Shown here one piece after another: positions 8,692-16,392 of a DNA stretch of 41,459 nt. Below the pieces are notes generated by a model. The model did no database searches. It was not told the origin of the DNA and saw only the letters and a program-made list of their open reading frames with translations. The position numbers and the translations under genes were made by a program. Numbering within the stretch: the first letter of the stretch is position 1; each line of letters starts with the position of its first letter. The stretch lies in assembly GCF_900111815.1 (NCBI RefSeq), contig NZ_LT630027.1, positions 1-41,459 of the forward strand, written 5' to 3'. This stretch comes from Bacillus massilinigeriensis. GTDB lineage: Bacteria; Bacillota; Bacilli; Bacillales; Cytobacillaceae.

Positions 8692-10128
8692 GTGGATAAG
8701 GAATTCAAACTAGCTAGGCAATTATTAACCTTGCTTGATTCTGAACAAAGATGGTTTACCTTAGCTGAGGTTGAAAAAAGTTTAGGTATTTCTGATAAAA
8801 CAATACGTAAGATGGTTGAGGAGATAAACAAGCAATTGCCCGCCACTATGACCATTGAAGTTTCAAGAGGAAAGGGAATCTTTCTTCAACGTGATGGGCG
8901 AAGTAAAACGGTTAGTGAAGTGATTTCTAGTATGTTCAGACAAACGGTCTTTTATCGGCTGATGAATTTATTGTTTGTGAATGGTAATCACTTCTCACTG
9001 GAGGAACTTGCTGAAGCAATGTATATGAGCGCTTCATCTTTGAAGAAACTGATTGTTCAGTTAAACAATAATGATCTAAAGCCGTATAAGTTAAGCATTA
9101 CATATTCAACCCCTATGATAAAAGGGAATGAAATACATGTCCGATATTTTTACTGGAAGTTATATGGTGATGCATATGAGTTTACAGGATGGCCCTTTAC
9201 GAATATCAACTTTGATTTTATCAACCAATTAATCACGAATATAGAGGATGAGAAAAATATTGTTTATTTTATCAATTCCAAAAGGAAATTAACCTTTTTA
9301 GTGGCAATTGTATTGGAGAGAGTGATGAAAGGGAAGTATGTAAAAATTAATGAAGGTGGTTATCCTTGGGGAAAGGGGATTTTCCATTTGCCTGTAAAAG
9401 CCTTCGGGAAGGAACTTGAAAAACACTTCTCTATTGAATTGCCAAATAGTGAAATATTCTTCATCCAATCACAATTTAGTCTAAGCCAGTACCATTATTA
9501 TGAAGGATCAGAAATGACACCCACGCAAGAAGCCGAATTATACAAGGATAAAGAAGCATATCAAATGGGGAATGAGTTATTAGCATTATTGGCAAAGGTT
9601 TACCCTAATATTGATAGGCAAGTGCGGTTTATCTCGAAGTTATATGAGTTTTTTGACAAGCTTTTAATCGACAATGCAATTCCCGAATGGATGATGATAT
9701 CAAAAAGCAATTTAACAGCATATGTTCAAAAAGAGTGTCAGCAGATTTATCAAGAAATGCAAACATCCATGAAAAAGTGGCAAAAATCTTACCCATCCGT
9801 CAAATATAATGATTTTCATTTAACAAAACTAACGCTACTTGTTCGTTCAAGCATACGTTATAAAAGCAAAAACGCCTTCTTAGTTATCGGAGAGGAGTTT
9901 TCAATCCGCCATTACATTGCGAATTTGATCAAGAAAGAAATTGGTGACCAGTTGATCATTAATACTTCCATAATGAAAGGGCTGACTGACGAAATGGTGC
10001 GGCAACATCAGATTGATTTCGTCATAAGTAATTTCCCGGTTGAATTAAAGACAGTGCCCGTTGTTATTATTTCTACGATTCCATCTGAAAGAGATTTAGA
10101 TAATATTCGTAAAGAATTGCTATTATAA
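8692..10128 (+). CDS. Mga/PRD-type transcriptional regulator
   Basis: This 478-residue protein starts at the GTG at 8692, which has GGGTGAG at correct spacing. The in-frame ATG at 8674 has no ribosome site. Two helix-turn-helix domains are visible near residues 15-55 (FTLAEVEKSLGISDKTIRKM) and 85-115 (FSLEELAEAMYMSASSLKKL). A helical PRD-like central region follows, then a C-terminal Rossmann-like EIIB-type domain (about 395-470). This is the layout of Mga/AtxA-family virulence and sugar regulators. The central domains have no obvious His-rich PTS phosphorylation motif. It is upstream of the nucleoside operon in the same direction, separated by a strong hairpin, so it is a good candidate regulator of that operon. 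Confidence 0.8.
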   Translation: MDKEFKLARQLLTLLDSEQRWFTLAEVEKSLGISDKTIRKMVEEINKQLPATMTIEVSRGKGIFLQRDGRSKTVSEVISSMFRQTVFYRLMNLLFVNGNHFSLEELAEAMYMSASSLKKLIVQLNNNDLKPYKLSITYSTPMIKGNEIHVRYFYWKLYGDAYEFTGWPFTNINFDFINQLITNIEDEKNIVYFINSKRKLTFLVAIVLERVMKGKYVKINEGGYPWGKGIFHLPVKAFGKELEKHFSIELPNSEIFFIQSQFSLSQYHYYEGSEMTPTQEAELYKDKEAYQMGNELLALLAKVYPNIDRQVRFISKLYEFFDKLLIDNAIPEWMMISKSNLTAYVQKECQQIYQEMQTSMKKWQKSYPSVKYNDFHLTKLTLLVRSSIRYKSKNAFLVIGEEFSIRHYIANLIKKEIGDQLIINTSIMKGLTDEMVRQHQIDFVISNFPVELKTVPVVIISTIPSERDLDNIRKELLL

Positions 10129-10193
10129 TTTGGTCAATTATTTTCCGTATCCTACGTAAGATTCTGGTCTAGTTTGTAAGTATAAAAAGCCGT

Positions 10194-10269
10194 ATGCTCA
10201 TAGTAGTTTCAGAGCTTATTTCTTTCTCTCAGAGAAATTTGTTCGGAAATTGCTATGGGCATCTTTTTT
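10194..10269 (+). terminator. Long branched terminator or attenuator before the phosphorylase gene
   Basis: ATGCTCATAGTAGTTTC (10194-10210) pairs with GAAATTGCTATGGGCAT (10246-10262), followed by seven T. Inside the loop TTTCTCT pairs with AGAGAAA. The structure ends the regulator transcript and could also act as a leader attenuator for the downstream operon. No known riboswitch consensus was seen around it. Confidence 0.7.
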
Positions 10270-10330
10270 TATAATAGTTGGAAGCGATTTCACTTAAAAC
10301 AATATTTATATTACTTTGGAGGGAAAAAAT

Positions 10331-11038
10331 ATGAGTAGGCATTTAGGTGCAAAAGAGGGACAAATAGCAGAACGCGTATTGCTCCCGGGCGATCCTTTGC
10401 GTGCAAAATTCGTTGCAGAACAATTTTTAGATAAGGCTTATTGCTATAACGAAGTAAGAGGAATGTATGGTTACACAGGAATGTACAAAGGTGTGCCGGT
10501 TTCAGTTCAGGGGACAGGGATGGGAAATCCATCGATGAGTATATATGTTACTGAATTGATAAAAGATTATGGAGTTAAAAAAATGGTTCGAATCGGAACA
10601 TGTGGAGCCATGCAAAAAGAACTAAATATCCGCGATATTATATTAGCCCAGGCAGTTTCTTCAGATAGTAATTTGACAGAGAAGATTTTCCTTGGCTGTA
10701 ATTATTCACCCACGGCAGACTTTTCATTGTTAATGAAAGCATATCAACAAGCACTAAGCAAAAAAGTAAATACCTTTGTTGGCAACATTTATAATTCTGA
10801 TGAATTCTATCGTGAAACATTAGATAGGCTTCACAAGTTTATGGAATTCGGTGTGTTAGCGGTAGAAATGGAAAGCACAGCCCTTTATACCTTAGCTGCT
10901 AAATATGGTGTAAAGGCATTATCTATTTTGACCGTGGGTAGTCAATTATTAACAAATGAAAGCTCAACCCATGAAGAAAGTGAAAAATCCTTTAATGAAA
11001 TGGTAGAAATTGCTCTAAATACGGTCATCGATGACTAA
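10331..11038 (+). CDS. deoD: DeoD-like nucleoside phosphorylase with altered catalytic residues
   Basis: This 235-residue protein is clearly of the hexameric DeoD/uridine phosphorylase family. It has His4, the phosphate site PGDPLRAKF, the neighbouring-subunit Arg in NEVRGMYGYTG, the family signature with VRIGTCGAM, and the ribose site VEMEST. The start is the ATG at 10331 after TTGGAGGG. At the base-binding loop, ordinary DeoD has TVSDH with the catalytic Asp (Asp204 in E. coli) and an Arg in AERQTTF (Arg217). Here the loop reads TVGSQLL and the second site reads EESEKSF, so both catalytic residues are Ser. The base specificity or chemistry is therefore likely different from classical purine phosphorolysis. 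It is first in a three-gene unit with a base permease and a nucleoside transporter. Confidence 0.88.
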   Translation: MSRHLGAKEGQIAERVLLPGDPLRAKFVAEQFLDKAYCYNEVRGMYGYTGMYKGVPVSVQGTGMGNPSMSIYVTELIKDYGVKKMVRIGTCGAMQKELNIRDIILAQAVSSDSNLTEKIFLGCNYSPTADFSLLMKAYQQALSKKVNTFVGNIYNSDEFYRETLDRLHKFMEFGVLAVEMESTALYTLAAKYGVKALSILTVGSQLLTNESSTHEESEKSFNEMVEIALNTVIDD

Positions 11039-11083
11039 TTATATAGGTAATTTTAATAGGTACGAAAAGAGAGTGGGAAAGAA

Positions 11084-12379
11084 ATGAAGGACATACTGTC
11101 CGGATTGCAGTGGATGATTTTTATGATAGCAGGTGCAATTGCTGCACCAATTGCTATCGCAGATATATATAATTTAACACCCATTGAATCTTCTGGACTG
11201 ATCCAAAGCACAATTATTACTCTAGGGATAGCTGGCTTTTTACAAGGGTTGATTGGTCATAAATTACCTATTCATGAAGGTCCTGCTGGTTTATGGTGGA
11301 GCATTTTTACCATTTATGCAAGTTTGGTGGGGGTTTTATATACTTCACACATAGCTGCTTTACAAGCTTTATGTGGAGGAATGATTATTAGCGGTGTTTT
11401 ATTTATCCTGCTTTCAGCATTTAAGCTAATGGACAAGATTGCTCAATTATTCACACCAACCATCACATTTATCTATTTACTTTTATTAATCTTTCAATTA
11501 AGTGGTTCCTTTATGAAAGGGATAATGGGTATTACATCAAGCCACACGATGTTAGATGTTAAAGTATTTTTACTTAGTGTGATTGTCATTTGTATCACTT
11601 TTTGGTTGGGAAACAGCCGCTATAATTTACTGCAACAATTTTCAATAATGATAAGTATATTGGTAGGTTGGCTACTATTTATGATTTTCGGTAAAATGCC
11701 GGCACTTTCACAGGTAGATACACTATTTAAACTACCGGAGATCTTTCCGTTTGGAAGGCCTAATTTTGACAGTGGGACCATCACTACTGCGGTTTTGTTA
11801 ACACTGTTATTAATAACCAATGCGATTGCATCAATCCGTTTGATGGAGACTGTTATGAAACAAAAACAATCAAATGATAATTGCCGCTATTTACGTGCTG
11901 GATTTACGTCTGGGATTACGCAATTTATTTGTGGCTGTTTAGGTGCGGTTGGCTCAGTACCTATCTCGGGAGCAGCGGGATATGTTGAACAAACAGGCAT
12001 GAGAGAACGCATATCATTTTTAATTGGATGTAGCCTAGTTATCTGTATCTCATTGGTTCCGCCAATTATGAATGTATTAGCAGGCATTCCAGCGCCTATA
12101 GGCTATGCAGTAACATTTGTTATTTTTGTTAAGATGGTCGGAATAGCTTTGAAGGAATTGAAAAAGGTTATTCATGAAGAGCGAACCTATATGATTAGTG
12201 GAGTTTCCCTTTTAGTTGGTGTGGGTTTAATGTTTATCCCTTCATCAGCAACGATTCAGTTATCTCCGATTGTTATAGCCATTTTAAATAATGGATTAAT
12301 TTGTGGAAGTCTCTTAGCTATTATTTTAGAACAAGGATTAATATGGAAGGAAAAACATTGGAGTAAGCTTACCCATTAA
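11084..12379 (+). CDS. NCS2-family nucleobase permease
   Basis: This 431-residue integral membrane protein has about 12-14 hydrophobic segments and fits the nucleobase/ascorbate transporter family (NCS2; uracil and xanthine permeases). It shows an early GAIAAPIAIA segment and the late substrate-region motif VPISGAAGYVEQTGMRER. It is divergent from the PyrP and PbuX types and closest in style to YwdJ-like permeases of Bacillus, whose substrate is not firmly known. The start ATG at 11084 follows GAGTGGG. It lies 45 bases after the phosphorylase gene, so it probably moves the base released by, or used by, that enzyme. Confidence 0.82.
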   Translation: MKDILSGLQWMIFMIAGAIAAPIAIADIYNLTPIESSGLIQSTIITLGIAGFLQGLIGHKLPIHEGPAGLWWSIFTIYASLVGVLYTSHIAALQALCGGMIISGVLFILLSAFKLMDKIAQLFTPTITFIYLLLLIFQLSGSFMKGIMGITSSHTMLDVKVFLLSVIVICITFWLGNSRYNLLQQFSIMISILVGWLLFMIFGKMPALSQVDTLFKLPEIFPFGRPNFDSGTITTAVLLTLLLITNAIASIRLMETVMKQKQSNDNCRYLRAGFTSGITQFICGCLGAVGSVPISGAAGYVEQTGMRERISFLIGCSLVICISLVPPIMNVLAGIPAPIGYAVTFVIFVKMVGIALKELKKVIHEERTYMISGVSLLVGVGLMFIPSSATIQLSPIVIAILNNGLICGSLLAIILEQGLIWKEKHWSKLTH

Positions 12380-12404
12380 ACAATGACTCATTGGAGGGAA
12401 AAAG

Positions 12405-13586
12405 ATGCATTATTTAATATCTGTTGCTGGTCTAATTATTGTTCTATTACTTGCATGGCTAGCGAGTAATAATAAAAAAAGGATTAAATATCGTCCGATC
12501 ATTGTCATGATTGTTGTTCAAATTGTTTTAGGATTTCTTTTACTTAAAACGAGTATTGGGGAATTCTTAATTAAAGGTTTTGCAGATAGTTTTGCCAAAT
12601 TACTTGAATATGCCAATGAAGGTACAAACTTTGTCTTTGGTGGAGTTGCAAATGAAGGAGCTCATACATTTTTCCTTTTTGTTTTGATGCCAATAGTTTT
12701 TATGTCAGCAATAATCGGGATTTTGCAACATTATAAAATTCTGCCGTTCATTATAAAGTATATTGGTTTAGTACTAAGTAAAATAAATGGTATGGGGAAA
12801 TTAGAATCTTATAATGCAGTTGCAGCAGCAATCGTAGGACAAAATGAAGTATTTATTTCGGTTAAAAACCAAATTGGATTTTTGCCTAAACATCGCTTGT
12901 ACACATTATGTGCGTCGGCGATGTCGACTGTATCCATGTCAATTGTTGGTTCATATATGACGATGCTGGAACCTAGGTATGTAGTGGCAGCATTAGTATT
13001 AAACTTATTTGGCGGTTTTATCATCGCATCTATCATTAATCCGTATGAAGTTAAACCTGAAGAAGATATTATTGAAGTCCAAGAGGGAGAAAAACAAACG
13101 TTTTTTGAAATGCTAGGCGAATATATTATGGATGGTTTTAAAGTAGCTATAGTAGTTGGGGTGATGTTAGTCGGCTTTGTTGGATTAATTGCCTTAATTA
13201 ACGGGATATTCAGCGGTATATTTGGCATCTCGTTCCAAGGGGTTTTGGGGTATGCTTTTGCACCAATTGCCTTTGTAATTGGTGTTCCGTGGCATGAAGC
13301 TGTTAGTGCTGGCAGTATCATGGCAACAAAGCTTGTTGCAAATGAATTTGTTGCGATGCTTGACTTTGTTAAAATACAAGACGGTTTAAGCGAACGTACA
13401 ACGGCAATTGTATCCGTTTTCTTAATATCATTTGCTAACTTTGGGTCCATTGGAACTATCGTAGGTGCAGTAAAAGGGTTAAATGAAAAACAAGGAAATG
13501 TTGTTGCTCGCTTTGGACTAAAGTTGCTATATGGCGCGACGCTTGTAAGCGTTTTATCTGCTATAATAATCGGCATCGTATTTTAA
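12405..13586 (+). CDS. nupC: NupC-family concentrative nucleoside transporter
   Basis: This 393-residue protein matches the CNT family (Nucleoside transporter N, gate and C domains). The N-terminus is one or two helices. GQNEVFISVKNQ (about residues 145-156) carries the substrate-binding Gln-Asn-Glu, and MSTVSMSIVGSYMTMLEP follows. The C-terminal half has VPWHEAVSAG and SFANFGSIG, the second binding motif. It couples nucleoside uptake to H+ or Na+. The ATG follows TTGGAGGG, 25 bases after the permease. Together the three genes would import a nucleoside, cleave it with phosphate and handle the free base. Confidence 0.93.
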   Translation: MHYLISVAGLIIVLLLAWLASNNKKRIKYRPIIVMIVVQIVLGFLLLKTSIGEFLIKGFADSFAKLLEYANEGTNFVFGGVANEGAHTFFLFVLMPIVFMSAIIGILQHYKILPFIIKYIGLVLSKINGMGKLESYNAVAAAIVGQNEVFISVKNQIGFLPKHRLYTLCASAMSTVSMSIVGSYMTMLEPRYVVAALVLNLFGGFIIASIINPYEVKPEEDIIEVQEGEKQTFFEMLGEYIMDGFKVAIVVGVMLVGFVGLIALINGIFSGIFGISFQGVLGYAFAPIAFVIGVPWHEAVSAGSIMATKLVANEFVAMLDFVKIQDGLSERTTAIVSVFLISFANFGSIGTIVGAVKGLNEKQGNVVARFGLKLLYGATLVSVLSAIIIGIVF

Positions 13587-13644
13587 ATAGGTTTTATGAG
13601 TTTTAACGGATTAAGCTTAAAGGCATAATCTAAGTCTTATTCAT

Positions 13645-13705
13645 AAGGGCACTATTTCTGGAGTCTATTCGTTTCAACAAACTCTAGAAGTAATGCCCTT
13701 TTTGC
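13645..13705 (+). terminator. Intrinsic terminator of the nucleoside operon
   Basis: AAGGGCACTATTTCTGGAGT (13645-13664) pairs with ACTCTAGAAGTAATGCCCTT (13681-13700) with few mismatches, followed by a T tract. It lies about 60 bases after nupC. Confidence 0.85.
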
Positions 13706-13806
13706 TGCCATCCAGTTTGCTTGGAAAGGCAATCGATATAAACTCAGCAAAATCTACTCCAGTTTTTTAGTACTTTAGTTATAAGTCTATTCAATGGAAA
13801 ACCAGG

Positions 13807-14580
13807 TTAAATAGCAAAGAACGACTTAGCATTATAAAAAACATACTGCGACACTTCATCCATTGAAAGCTTTTTTATTTTGGCTATGGTTTTTATCGAT
13901 TCTCTCATCATAGCGGGATGTGTCATCTTTCCGGCAAATGGTCCTTCAAAAGGCCATGGTCCGTCTGTTTCGACCATCATTTGCTGAAGTGGGTAGGCTT
14001 GGACGAGGCGTTGAATTTCCTCTTCATATAAAACATCGGGTGTGACAGAGATATAGTACCCGTTTTCTGCCATTCGTTGAACCGTTTTGCTATCACCTTT
14101 GAACCAATGGAAATGGGCCCCGGTAACAGAGTATCTTTCCAAAAGGTCACAAACGATCGGTGCATCTTCATAAACAGCGTGAAGGACGATAGGTTTTTCT
14201 AATTCCTTACTTAGTGTAATAAATGCTTCTAATAGTTCAATGTGTTGGCTGCGTTGAAGGGTAGTTAGTTTTTGATCTTTCCCTAAATAATACGGAAGCC
14301 CCACTTCACCAACTGCGACCATGTCATTTTGATTGCTCCTAATCCAACTGAAAAGTGTCTCTATTTCTTTTTCCGTGGGGGGCATTTGTTCAGGATGATA
14401 GCCAAAGGATGGCTTCACCTTTCGGTATAATTTGGCAAGATCCTTATTTTTCTTGCACGATTCTAAATCAAATGAAACGGATATGAGTGCTTCTATGGAT
14501 GAATCGCTTTCCATGATATCCTGAATTTCTTGGTCGTTATAATGATCTAAGTGAATATGCGCATCAATCATTTTTAACAA
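13807..14580 (-). CDS. TatD-family metal-dependent hydrolase
   Basis: This 257-residue TIM-barrel hydrolase of the TatD family keeps all metal ligands: HIH near the N-terminus (MIDAHIHLD), Glu in VAVGEVGLP, His in IVLHAV, His in GAHFHWF and Asp in VETDGPW. Classical TatD proteins are DNases, but this branch is divergent. A TTG start at 14580 has AGGAG eight bases upstream, overlapping the end of thiZ. The later ATG at 14571 is too far from that site. It is the last gene of the TPP-riboswitch operon. That context suggests, as inference only, a role in hydrolysing an imported thiamin-breakdown pyrimidine, in place of the YlmB-type deformylase found with thiXYZ elsewhere. Confidence 0.85.
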   Translation of the reverse strand: MLKMIDAHIHLDHYNDQEIQDIMESDSSIEALISVSFDLESCKKNKDLAKLYRKVKPSFGYHPEQMPPTEKEIETLFSWIRSNQNDMVAVGEVGLPYYLGKDQKLTTLQRSQHIELLEAFITLSKELEKPIVLHAVYEDAPIVCDLLERYSVTGAHFHWFKGDSKTVQRMAENGYYISVTPDVLYEEEIQRLVQAYPLQQMMVETDGPWPFEGPFAGKMTHPAMMRESIKTIAKIKKLSMDEVSQYVFYNAKSFFAI

Positions 14581-14585
14581 CTAGA

Positions 14586-15332
14586 TCACTCTCCTGTTTT
14601 TTTGAGAGAATAGTAAATTTTCCGTTTCCATTCTAAAAACTCGTCTTCTAGATACAAACTTTCCTCTCTTGGACGTGAAAAAGGGACGCGAAACTCGGCT
14701 GCCACCTGAGAAGGTTTATTGGATAAAACAATAATTCGGTCAGATAGAAATAATGCTTCCTCAATATTATGTGTCACAAAAAGGATGGTTTGGCGATGTT
14801 CTTCCCAAATCGATAAAAGCCATTTTTGCATCTCAATTCGTGTTAATTCATCTAAGGCAGAAAAAGGTTCGTCCAAGCAAATGATGGGCTGTGGACTTAA
14901 TAATGCTCGAACAAAGGAAACCCTTTGTTTCATACCACCAGATAACTCATCAGGATACGCATTTTCATAACCCGATAATCCAGCGATATCAATCATTTCT
15001 AAAGCTGCTTCTTTTTCTTTTTTTCCTTGAAGCTCTTGCCCTAACAACACATTTTCAACAATCGTTCTCCAAGGAAGGAGAGAAGGGGTCTGTGGCATAT
15101 AACTAATAAACCCCCGTTTTCCGTTAATGACTTGATTATCTAAGCGAATTGTTCCTTTATCTGGTGTGAGGATTCCGCCGATAAGGCTGAAAATCGTACT
15201 TTTCCCGCTGCCTGATGGACCAAGAATCGAGACAAACTCATTCCTTTCAACGGTAAATCCGAGGTTTCTAATAACTTCGTTTTTCCCGAATTTCTTAGCA
15301 ATATTTGAAACAGTTAGGTGACTCACTTTCAT
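14586..15332 (-). CDS. thiZ: ThiZ, ATPase of the pyrimidine precursor ABC transporter
   Basis: A 248-residue ABC ATPase of the nitrate/sulfonate/taurine-like subgroup. Walker A is GPSGSGKST, the signature is LSGGMKQR, Walker B is IICLDEPF, and the switch His is in FVTHNIEEA. The ATG at 15332 overlaps the thiX stop codon (ATGA) and is preceded by GGAAAGGGGCGG. A longer in-frame start exists but would lie inside thiX. It energises import of a hydroxymethyl- or formylaminopyrimidine thiamin precursor together with ThiX and ThiY. Confidence 0.9.
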   Translation of the reverse strand: MKVSHLTVSNIAKKFGKNEVIRNLGFTVERNEFVSILGPSGSGKSTIFSLIGGILTPDKGTIRLDNQVINGKRGFISYMPQTPSLLPWRTIVENVLLGQELQGKKEKEAALEMIDIAGLSGYENAYPDELSGGMKQRVSFVRALLSPQPIICLDEPFSALDELTRIEMQKWLLSIWEEHRQTILFVTHNIEEALFLSDRIIVLSNKPSQVAAEFRVPFSRPREESLYLEDEFLEWKRKIYYSLKKTGE

Positions 15333-16090
15333 TCCGCCCCTTTCCACTGCCACCGAACGAGCCAGCGCTCAATAAGAACGATGATAGAGAAAAATAATAA
15401 ACTTAGTGTCACGATAGCAAATATAGCCACGAATACTCTATCTGTTCGGAAGGATGAAGAGGCGAGGGTCATATAAACTCCGATACCCACTTTCGCGCCA
15501 AGCCATTCAGAAATAACAGCACCCATGACACTATAGGTAGCAGATATCTTTAATCCAGAAAGCAGGGAAGGAAGAGCATAGGGGAGCTCCAGCTTCCAAA
15601 ATAATTGCTTATTCGATGCTCCTGCCATAATCATGTAATGCCTTAATTCATTGGGAGTTTGCTTAAATCCATCTAATGCGGCAACAGTGATTGGAAAAAA
15701 GCAAACGAGAGTAATAACGATCACTTTCGGCAATAACCCAAAGCCAAACCAAATCACTAAAAGAGGAGCTAAGACTATAATAGGGATGTTTTGCGAAATG
15801 ATTAGCAACGGATAAATCGAATCCCGAAAGAAAGGGAGCAAATGCAATAAAATAGCTGTAAGCAGGCCGATTGATAAACCTAATGAGAACCCAAGCAACG
15901 ATAATTTAGTCGTTGATAGTAAATGCGGATAAAAGTGAGACCAACCATTGAAACCCTCATAAAATATTTTTGTTGGAGTGGGTAAAAGCCAATTCGGTAT
16001 TTCAAATTTTGTCGCAACCGTTTCCCATATAATGAATAAAAGGAGGAGAACCAACAATGGTCTCCACCCTTTCGTAATGATATTGATCAT
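15329..16090 (-). CDS. thiX: ThiX, permease of the pyrimidine precursor ABC transporter
   Basis: A 253-residue ABC permease with six predicted membrane helices. The cytoplasmic coupling loop (EAA motif) is visible as MAGASNKQLFWKLELPYALP around residues 150-170, followed by SATYSVMGAVISEWLGA. The start codon overlaps the stop of the upstream gene by one base (TAATG), so translation is coupled. Operon position between a ThiY-type binding protein and ThiZ, under a TPP riboswitch, identifies the substrate class. Confidence 0.9.
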   Translation of the reverse strand: MINIITKGWRPLLVLLLLFIIWETVATKFEIPNWLLPTPTKIFYEGFNGWSHFYPHLLSTTKLSLLGFSLGLSIGLLTAILLHLLPFFRDSIYPLLIISQNIPIIVLAPLLVIWFGFGLLPKVIVITLVCFFPITVAALDGFKQTPNELRHYMIMAGASNKQLFWKLELPYALPSLLSGLKISATYSVMGAVISEWLGAKVGIGVYMTLASSSFRTDRVFVAIFAIVTLSLLFFSIIVLIERWLVRWQWKGAE

Positions 16091-16380
16091 TATCTATATT
16101 TCTCCGTAAGCTGGTCCATCGCGATGCCTGATGGCTGGTACAATACTTTTACTTGGGAGATAACATTACTGCTTCCCATCTCAATCATGCGATCATTCAT
16201 TTTTACGATTACCTGCAGTAATTGCTGTAAGTCGCCTTCCATTGTTGTTTCAAGGGGATGCACCTCAAACTTTACCCCGGACTCTTGAATCACTCGAATT
16301 GCTTCATCTACGTATGGAATAACATTTTCGCCATCTTTTGTTTTTGGAATGATTTGAATACTGATTAGTGAATTTGTCAT
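16090..16380 (-). CDS. Thiamine-binding protein (MTH1187/YkoF-like fold)
   Basis: This 96-residue protein matches the thiamine-binding family PF01910 (MTH1187/YqgV/YkoF half-domain), a ferredoxin-like beta-alpha-beta fold. It has an ISIQIIPKT first strand, VIPYVDEAIRVIQESGVKFEVHP and a central TTMEGD, followed by an amphipathic helix. Members bind thiamin or the pyrimidine HMP, often as dimers in the cytoplasm. It sits 12 bases after thiY and overlaps thiX, so it is co-expressed with the transporter and may deliver or sense the imported pyrimidine. The start ATG follows AAGGGGG. Confidence 0.85.
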   Translation of the reverse strand: MTNSLISIQIIPKTKDGENVIPYVDEAIRVIQESGVKFEVHPLETTMEGDLQQLLQVIVKMNDRMIEMGSSNVISQVKVLYQPSGIAMDQLTEKYR

Positions 16381-16392
16381 TTCAGAACCCCC

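Noticed and set aside
10130-10330. A purine or PRPP riboswitch upstream of the phosphorylase
   Set aside because: No match to known aptamer consensus could be seen. Only the branched terminator is supported.
12809-13576. A 255-residue open frame antisense to nupC
   Set aside because: The plus strand encodes a clear NupC protein with conserved motifs. The antisense frame has no family features and no ribosome site.
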